Origin: Betaproteobacteria bacterium
GTDB taxonomy: Bacteria; Pseudomonadota; Gammaproteobacteria; Burkholderiales; Casimicrobiaceae
Direction of reading: 5' to 3'
Assembly (NCBI GenBank): GCA_005888865.1
Contig: VBCL01000150.1
Location: 1-10,063 of the forward strand
Length of the DNA stretch: 10,063 nucleotides
Shown here in pieces: positions 5,930-10,063 of this stretch. Each line of letters starts with the position of its first letter. Within the stretch, counting starts at the first letter, position 1. The notes beneath the pieces were generated by a model. That model saw nothing but the letters and a program-made list of their open reading frames with translations. It did no database searches and had not been told where the DNA came from. Made by a program: the position numbers and the translations under genes.

Positions 5930-7603
5930 CTAGAGCTGAGGAGGATCCATTTCCGCCTGGAGCTGGCGGATGAGCACGTCGATTACATCCTTGCCGTTCG
6001 ACGACCTTAACCGGCTTTGACGGAGCGTCTGCACGAGCTCCGGCGTGGCGATGGCACGGTAGTCCGAGCGGATCAGGATGCCGGCGATCGCCACCTGGAC
6101 GCTGGGGGACTCGGCGACGGGAAATAAGCGGGTCAGCTCCTCGAGACTCTGAGGATCGGACAGATGCTGGCTGGCGAGCGCATCGAGGGCGCGAGCCTGC
6201 GCCCTGGAATCGTTCATCCGCGCGATGTCCGAGGTGATCACCCGAAGCTCCTGCACGTCGGTGATCGGGCGGTGACCCAGATAGACTTGCGCAATCTGAA
6301 CGTCGTCGTCATTGGGGCTCGACAATGCCAACAGGACTTGCGCCCGGGCCTCCGCGTTGCCCATGCAGGCCAGGACCGCCGCGCGCGCCACGTTGCTGGC
6401 GTGGGCGGAAGAAGGTTGCTGGCCATGGATCTCCGGGTCCAGGTCGCGGTCCTTGTTCAGTGTGCAGGCGAGGTCCACGTCGGCGGAGTTCAGGCTGCTT
6501 CGTGCCAGTTGCTGGCCGATCATCCGTGCGAGCTCCGCGCGCCTTTCCCCAGGGGAGAGCCAGCCCAGACTGCCGGCGACGGCGATCATGCGTGCGCGCA
6601 CCGCAAGCTGGTCGGCGTCGCGGGCAAAGCCAAGATACCGGGATCGGGCCTCCTGATCACGGGCGATGGCGTCGAGCGCGCTGGCAACGGCAGGCGAGCG
6701 GCGCTCGGTCTCGCCCAGAGATGCCGTATATCTCTCGATGCGGTCGAGGTACATGCGGACCTCGGCCATCTCGCGCCCCATCAGCTGATGGATGAAGGCG
6801 ACCTTCTGCGCCGCCGGCAGGTCTTCGTCGGAGAACTGGCACACGTCGCGCCGAACAGCGGCGAGCGGGTCCGAATCGCTCAAGCCGCTCGCAGCGGCCA
6901 TCGAGCTGGCGGCAAAATGAGAGCGCAAGCCGCCGCTGGCGCGGCCGCTGCCGATCTCGCCGCTCCCGCCCGATCGCAAGTAACCGTTCAGCATCGAGGC
7001 CGCAACCGGTCCGACGGGCGCCTTCGCCGAAAAGCCGTAGATCAGCGGCACGTCCTTGAAGATGAGGCGCATGCGATCGCGACTGCTTTCGCCGTGACGC
7101 GCACTCAAGGCGCGTGAGAGTCGCTCGGCATCTGCGCGCGAATATCCGGAGCGGACCAGGCTGCGTTCGATTTCCGCCGATGTGCGCTTGAGTGCTTCGG
7201 GATTCAACGTATTGCAGCCGAAGAGGTAGACCTCCTTGAGCTGTGAAAACAATCCCGAGCACGACCGACTGCACGAGGCGCGCTCCAGTTCGTCCGCGGG
7301 CAGAAACTCGTGCGCTCCCAATTGATCGGAATAAAATTCGTTGTAGCCATCATAATGGCCCGAGACCACGAGAACGTCGCAGCGAACGCCCTGGCGGCAC
7401 GCCGAAGCGAGCCAATCCGGCCGTCCCCGCTCGACCAGCTCGACGAACTGGAATTTGTCCGGCGGCAGGCTCCGTCGAAATGCTTCCTTCTCGTCCGAAG
7501 AATTGACGGTGATGCTGCATACGGTCTTCTTCTCGGCGCGGGCGTCGTGCACGCCGACCACGACCAGCAATGAGACCATCCATAGAAGTCGCTGTGGGCG
7601 CAT
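5930..7603 (-). CDS. Exported CHAT/caspase-like protein with helical repeats, copy 2
   Basis: This 557-residue protein has a signal peptide (residues 1-23, cleavage after ARA) and so should act in the periplasm or outside the cell. A compact alpha/beta domain follows. The strand CDVLVVSGHYDG carries His83, and EVYLFGCNTL carries Cys130, in the order and spacing of the His-Cys dyad of CHAT and caspase-like peptidases (whose Cys motif is typically SACNTG). An acidic residue follows the His, and a CSRSC pair (111, 115) sits between. Residues ~185-240 are Gly/Ser-rich (GGSGEIGSGRASGG). Residues ~265-550 are helical with HEAT-like units, such as AAVLACMGNAEARAQVLLAL and VQVAIAGILIRSDY. It is about 80% identical to copy 1 over the first ~110 mature residues by my count, and less so later. 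Transcription may start from a TAAAAT -10-like box at 7663-7658. The substrate is unknown; catalysis is inferred from the motif only. Confidence 0.88.
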   Translation of the reverse strand: MRPQRLLWMVSLLVVVGVHDARAEKKTVCSITVNSSDEKEAFRRSLPPDKFQFVELVERGRPDWLASACRQGVRCDVLVVSGHYDGYNEFYSDQLGAHEFLPADELERASCSRSCSGLFSQLKEVYLFGCNTLNPEALKRTSAEIERSLVRSGYSRADAERLSRALSARHGESSRDRMRLIFKDVPLIYGFSAKAPVGPVAASMLNGYLRSGGSGEIGSGRASGGLRSHFAASSMAAASGLSDSDPLAAVRRDVCQFSDEDLPAAQKVAFIHQLMGREMAEVRMYLDRIERYTASLGETERRSPAVASALDAIARDQEARSRYLGFARDADQLAVRARMIAVAGSLGWLSPGERRAELARMIGQQLARSSLNSADVDLACTLNKDRDLDPEIHGQQPSSAHASNVARAAVLACMGNAEARAQVLLALSSPNDDDVQIAQVYLGHRPITDVQELRVITSDIARMNDSRAQARALDALASQHLSDPQSLEELTRLFPVAESPSVQVAIAGILIRSDYRAIATPELVQTLRQSRLRSSNGKDVIDVLIRQLQAEMDPPQL

Positions 7604-7750
7604 GGTACGAATGGAGATCGCGAGACGGTTGATGTTGTTCGAAGAGCAGGCGCGCTAATTTTATGGCGTTCGCCGTGTGCAGTCGTTCAGACGAATTCCC
7701 GATTTCCTGTCGGTCTGCGGTCAAACGGGGGTAGGACTTCGCCCGATGCG

Positions 7751-7788
7751 CCGTTCATGACAGGCTTCGACGGGCTCAGGGCGAACGG
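7751..7788. repeat. REP-like palindromic repeat
   Basis: The element is bounded by CCGTTC (7751-7756) and GAACGG (7783-7788), an inverted repeat, and contains TTCGACGGGCTCAGGGC. This closely resembles the TTCGACAGGCTCAGGGCGAAC-type extragenic palindromes that I recall being scattered in many proteobacterial genomes. It lies in the intergenic region between two divergently transcribed genes, the usual location for such elements. It is a single copy here; its repetitive nature cannot be shown from this window. Confidence 0.55.
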
Positions 7789-7795
7789 CAACGAC

Positions 7796-7824
7796 TCGCC
7801 AAGTCGACGCACCGGCGCGATAAT
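7796..7824 (+). promoter_or_regulatory. Weak promoter candidate for the ECF42 sigma gene
   Basis: TCGCCA (7796-7801, four of six matches to TTGACA) and GATAAT (7819-7824, five of six to TATAAT) are separated by 17 bp. They would place the transcription start about 10 nt before the ATG at 7841. That would give a nearly leaderless message, consistent with the absence of a Shine-Dalgarno before this start codon. No TGTCGA/CG(A/T)C pair suggesting autoregulation is seen upstream of the gene. Confidence 0.25.
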
Positions 7825-7840
7825 CTGATCGCTCGCGACC

Positions 7841-9130
7841 ATGGAGACGCAAACGAATGGCCAAGCCGCCGATCCGGGCGACCGCGAGCGGTCGGCAGCA
7901 GGCATACGCGAGCGCACCGAGACGCTCTATCGCGCCGAGTCGCGCCGCGTCTTCGCGACGCTGATCCGTCTTCTCGGCGATTTCGACCTCGCGGAGGAAG
8001 CGCTGCACGACGCGTTTCGCGCCGCGCTCGAGCAGTGGCCACGCGAGGGCATGCCTCAAAATCCGCGGGCGTGGCTCGTTTCGGCCGGGCGCTTCAAGGC
8101 GATCGACGGCATCCGCAGGCGCGCACGGTTCGACTCGGTCGAGGATGTCGCCGAGCAGGTCGAAGCGGTTGCCGACGAGACCGCCGCGCCCTGGGACGCC
8201 GAGAGCATCGAGGACGATCGGCTGCGCCTCGTATTCACCTGCTGCCACCCGGCGCTCGCACCGGACGCGCAGATTGCGCTCACGCTGCGCGAGGTGTGCG
8301 GTCTCACCACCGAAGAGATCGCGCACGCGTTCCTCAGCGCTGCGCCGACGCTCGCCCAGCGCATCGTTCGGGCGAAGGCGAAGATTCGCGATGCACGCAT
8401 CCCCTACCAGGTGCCTGCACCCGAAGAACTGCCGGAGCGGCTGGAAAGCGTGCTGCGGGTGATCTACCTCGTGTTCAACGAAGGCTACTCGGCGTCTTCA
8501 GGCGACTCGCTCACCCGGCTCGATCTGTCCGGCGAGGCGATTCGCCTGGGACGGCTGCTGATCGAATTGCTGCCCGAGCCCGAGGCCATCGGGTTGCTCG
8601 CACTGATGCTGCTCCACGAATCGAGGCGCACGGCGCGCGCATCACCGGCCGGTGAGCTCATTCTGCTCGCCGACCAGGATCGCTCGCGGTGGAACCGCGA
8701 GCAGATCGCGGAAGGGTCGGCGCTGGTGGAACGAGCGCTGGCCTCGCGTCGCGCCGGCCCCTACGCGATCCAGGCCGCGATTGCCGCAGTCCACGCCAAT
8801 GCCCCAAGTGCGGAGGCCACGGACTGGAGCGAGATCGTCGGGCTCTACGACGTCCTGCTGCGCGTCGACCCGTCGCCGGTGATCGAGCTCAATCGCGCGG
8901 TGGCGGTGGCGATGCGCGATGGACCGTCCGCCGGCCTGGCGCTGATCGATGCGATCCTTGCGCGCGGCGACCTTCAGGACTACCGCCTTGCCCACGCGGC
9001 GCAGGCGGACATGTATCGCCGGCTGGACCGGACCGAACAGGCCCGGGACGCCTACGCGCGCGCCCTCGCCTTGACCCGGCAGGAACCCGAGCGGCGGTTC
9101 CTGGAACGCCGGCTGGCCGAGCTCCACTAA
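7841..9130 (+). CDS. ECF42-type RNA polymerase sigma factor with C-terminal TPR-like extension
   Basis: This extracytoplasmic-function sigma factor of 429 residues is about twice the length of a minimal ECF. Region 2 spans about 28-97 (LYRAESRRVFATLIRLLGDF, AEEALHDAFRAALEQWP, NPRAWLVSAGRFKAIDGIRR) and contacts the -10 element and core polymerase. Region 4 spans about 125-182 (LRLVFTCCHPALAPDAQIAL, GLTTEEIAHAFL) and reads the -35. The long extension (190-429) contains VIYLVFNEGYSASSG, the conserved PSPVIELNRAVAVAM (345-359) and TPR-like helices near the end (RTEQARDAYARALALTRQEP). This architecture defines the ECF42 group, in which the extension is thought to replace an anti-sigma factor. No anti-sigma gene is adjacent. 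ECF42 genes usually neighbour YciI/DGPF-domain genes; none is seen here. The ATG at 7841 has no clear Shine-Dalgarno, so the extreme N-terminus is uncertain. Confidence 0.93.
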   Translation: METQTNGQAADPGDRERSAAGIRERTETLYRAESRRVFATLIRLLGDFDLAEEALHDAFRAALEQWPREGMPQNPRAWLVSAGRFKAIDGIRRRARFDSVEDVAEQVEAVADETAAPWDAESIEDDRLRLVFTCCHPALAPDAQIALTLREVCGLTTEEIAHAFLSAAPTLAQRIVRAKAKIRDARIPYQVPAPEELPERLESVLRVIYLVFNEGYSASSGDSLTRLDLSGEAIRLGRLLIELLPEPEAIGLLALMLLHESRRTARASPAGELILLADQDRSRWNREQIAEGSALVERALASRRAGPYAIQAAIAAVHANAPSAEATDWSEIVGLYDVLLRVDPSPVIELNRAVAVAMRDGPSAGLALIDAILARGDLQDYRLAHAAQADMYRRLDRTEQARDAYARALALTRQEPERRFLERRLAELH

Positions 9131-9142
9131 GGAACCCCAGGC

Positions 9143-9169
9143 TGTCGATTTAGCGCTCCCCCGTTCGAC
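9143..9169 (+). promoter_or_regulatory. Candidate ECF42-dependent promoter
   Basis: TGTCGA at 9143-9148 is followed after 17 bp by CGAC at 9166-9169, in the 91-bp gap between the sigma gene and the next ORF, 52 bp upstream of that ORF's ATG. As I recall, the published ECF42 promoter motif is TGTCGA at -35 and CG(A/T)C at -10, so this is an exact match with a normal ECF spacer. The motif is seen directly; recognition by the adjacent sigma factor is inferred. Confidence 0.5.
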
Positions 9170-9221
9170 TAGGTAATGAAGGGCCGGCTTTTCGGGCCCA
9201 CCAGAATGCGGGAGCTGCGAA

Positions 9222-9536
9222 ATGAACCGTTTAGCGATGTTGCGTCGATTGGCACAGGAGCTCGGCCCCTACCTTATGCTGGAAATCCTGTTGCCGGGTG
9301 GAACCCTGCTGGCGCTGCTGCTATACCTGTACCGGCGCAAAGGACCCGAGCTCGGGAGTATCGTGTTGCGGATCGCACTTGCCGTCCGGATCACCCTTGC
9401 TAGCCTGCTCCAACAAGCGATCCCCGTGCCGCGATCGTATTACTTCCGGCCCCTCCGGGCCCCGTCACAACCCGTCGCGATCTCGAGCCTGGGTCTCCCC
9501 CGCCGTCTATACATCTACATCGAGGGACGTGCATGA
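9222..9536 (+). CDS. Small single-pass membrane protein of unknown function
   Basis: The 104-residue product has one convincing membrane segment at about residues 15-37 (LGPYLMLEILLPGGTLLALL) followed by a basic stop-transfer stretch (YLYRRK). A second, less hydrophobic stretch lies at ~47-64 (IVLRIALAVRITLASLLQQA). The remainder is Pro/Arg-rich and not recognisable. The start is well supported by GGGAG at 9210-9214, 7 nt before the ATG. The stop TGA overlaps the start of the following gene as ATGA (9533-9536), implying coupled translation. A candidate ECF42 promoter lies upstream. Short membrane proteins with an N-terminus like this seem familiar from betaproteobacteria, but I cannot name a family. 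The low-complexity C-terminus leaves open that the true protein is shorter or was extended by a frameshift. Confidence 0.6.
   Translation: MNRLAMLRRLAQELGPYLMLEILLPGGTLLALLLYLYRRKGPELGSIVLRIALAVRITLASLLQQAIPVPRSYYFRPLRAPSQPVAISSLGLPRRLYIYIEGRA
9522..9527 (+). promoter_or_regulatory. Ribosome binding site of the AHSA1-domain gene
   Basis: GAGGGA ends 5 nt before the ATG at 9533, inside the last codons of the upstream gene. It is the evidence that fixes translation at 9533 instead of at a GTG or TTG codon closer to the conserved domain. Confidence 0.55.
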
Positions 9537-10063
9537 AAACGGACTCTGAAGCGCGTAGTGAATGGTACCCGTCCCCCCAGCGGACGTTCGATGGGTTCAA
9601 CGATGGGGGTTTGATCGGAACGTCGGCAGTGGCAGACGCTGCCGGGTCGCGGCGCCGTTCGCAAGCGGAGAAGCAGCCTTGTCGCACGCTGCGCGCCGCA
9701 CGCCGGTATGCCGCTTCGCCGGCGCGCGTCTTCGACGCGTGGCTCGATCCCGCGGTCGCCCGCCAATGGCTGTTTGCGACGGCCTCGCATCCGCTGGCGT
9801 ACATCGAGATCGACGCAAGGGTAAAAGGCTCGTTCTGCTTCGTGGATCGGCAGGACGCGGTGGATGGTACCCGGTACACCGGCGAATATCTCGAGATCAC
9901 GCCGCCGCAGCGTCTGGTCTTCACGCTCTCCGTGGCAAAACACGTCGAGACCCGCGTCACCGTCGTGATCGCACCACTCGCGAAGGGTTGCAGGCTGACG
10001 CTGCTCCACGAAAACGTGCCGCGCGACCACGCCGGCCCCATGCACGGGCGCTGGACCGGAATC
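9533..10063 (+). CDS. AHSA1/SRPBCC-domain protein (partial, 3' end outside the window)
   Basis: The frame is open from the ATG at 9533 to the window end (177 codons, no stop). From residue ~51 it matches the AHSA1-like (activator of Hsp90 ATPase homologue) branch of the SRPBCC/START fold: TLRAARRYAASPARVFDAWL (52-71), the GEYLEITPPQRLVFTLSV beta-hairpin (117-134), TRVTVVIAPLAKGCRLTLLH (140-159), and the start of the terminal helix (HGRWTGI). Bacterial members are small cytosolic ligand-binding proteins of mostly unknown substrate. Residues 1-50 (MKTDSEARSEWYPSPQRTFD onward) are not part of the fold and are unusual for the family. However, GAGGGA at 9522-9527 and the ATGA overlap with the preceding gene support this start. 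AHSA1 genes, like YciI and glyoxalase-like genes, often neighbour ECF sigma genes, so this may be a target of the upstream sigma factor. Confidence 0.82.
   Translation, partial: MKTDSEARSEWYPSPQRTFDGFNDGGLIGTSAVADAAGSRRRSQAEKQPCRTLRAARRYAASPARVFDAWLDPAVARQWLFATASHPLAYIEIDARVKGSFCFVDRQDAVDGTRYTGEYLEITPPQRLVFTLSVAKHVETRVTVVIAPLAKGCRLTLLHENVPRDHAGPMHGRWTGI

Noticed and set aside
9179..9199. GGGCC...GGCCC hairpin between the sigma gene and the small membrane gene, considered as a terminator
   Set aside because: The stem is only five base pairs, there is no T-run after it, and it lies between the candidate ECF42 promoter and the next start codon, so termination there makes little sense. A 5'-leader structure is possible but unsupported.
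1..10063. Insertion sequences, phage genes, toxin-antitoxin pairs, CRISPR repeats, tRNA or rRNA
   Set aside because: I looked on both strands for transposase or integrase motifs, regularly spaced repeats and tRNA-like ends and found none; only the REP-like element looks mobile or repetitive.

Overview
The window is GC-rich, densely coded and has no rRNA, tRNA, CRISPR array, transposase or integrase gene that I can see. A Bug-type (TctC-like) periplasmic solute receptor sits divergently beside an AtuA/DUF4387 gene pair, and there is an ECF42-type sigma factor. Together with the codon bias, this suggests a betaproteobacterium, probably Burkholderiales-like. That placement is an inference, since no phylogenetic marker gene is present.

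Layout, left to right. Bases 1-83 hold the first 27 codons of a membrane-anchored protein on the minus strand, with a clear Shine-Dalgarno and a promoter-like region upstream. Bases ~225-437 (minus) look like a decayed response-regulator receiver gene with a frameshift. Bases 484-1473 (minus) encode a Bug receptor. Diverging from it, 1630-2991 and 3000-3326 (plus) encode an AtuA-family protein and a DUF4387 protein in a tight operon, likely a carboxylate/acyl-CoA catabolic module fed by the receptor. Converging on these is gpmA (3344-4093, minus), the phosphoglycerate mutase of glycolysis.

The most unusual block is 4148-7603 (minus): two tandem paralogous genes for exported proteins of about 550 residues. 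Each has a signal peptide, an N-terminal domain with a His...Cys arrangement (SGH / FGCNT) like CHAT/caspase-type clan CD peptidases, and an alpha-helical, HEAT-like C-terminal half. I do not recognise them as a named family. The downstream copy (4148-5810) has lost its stop codon through a frameshift at its extreme 3' end, so its literal reading frame runs on through gpmA to position 2925. An ancestral TAG is still visible in the neighbouring frame.

After a 237-bp intergenic stretch carrying a REP-like repeat, 7841-9130 (plus) encodes an ECF42-type sigma factor with a C-terminal TPR-like extension. It is followed by a small membrane protein (9222-9536) and the 5' part of an AHSA1/SRPBCC-domain protein (9533 to the window end), whose start codon overlaps the previous stop. 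A TGTCGA-N17-CGAC motif between the sigma gene and the small membrane gene matches what I recall of the ECF42 promoter consensus. It suggests that the sigma factor drives the two downstream genes. The usual YciI/DGPF partner of ECF42 is not in the window.
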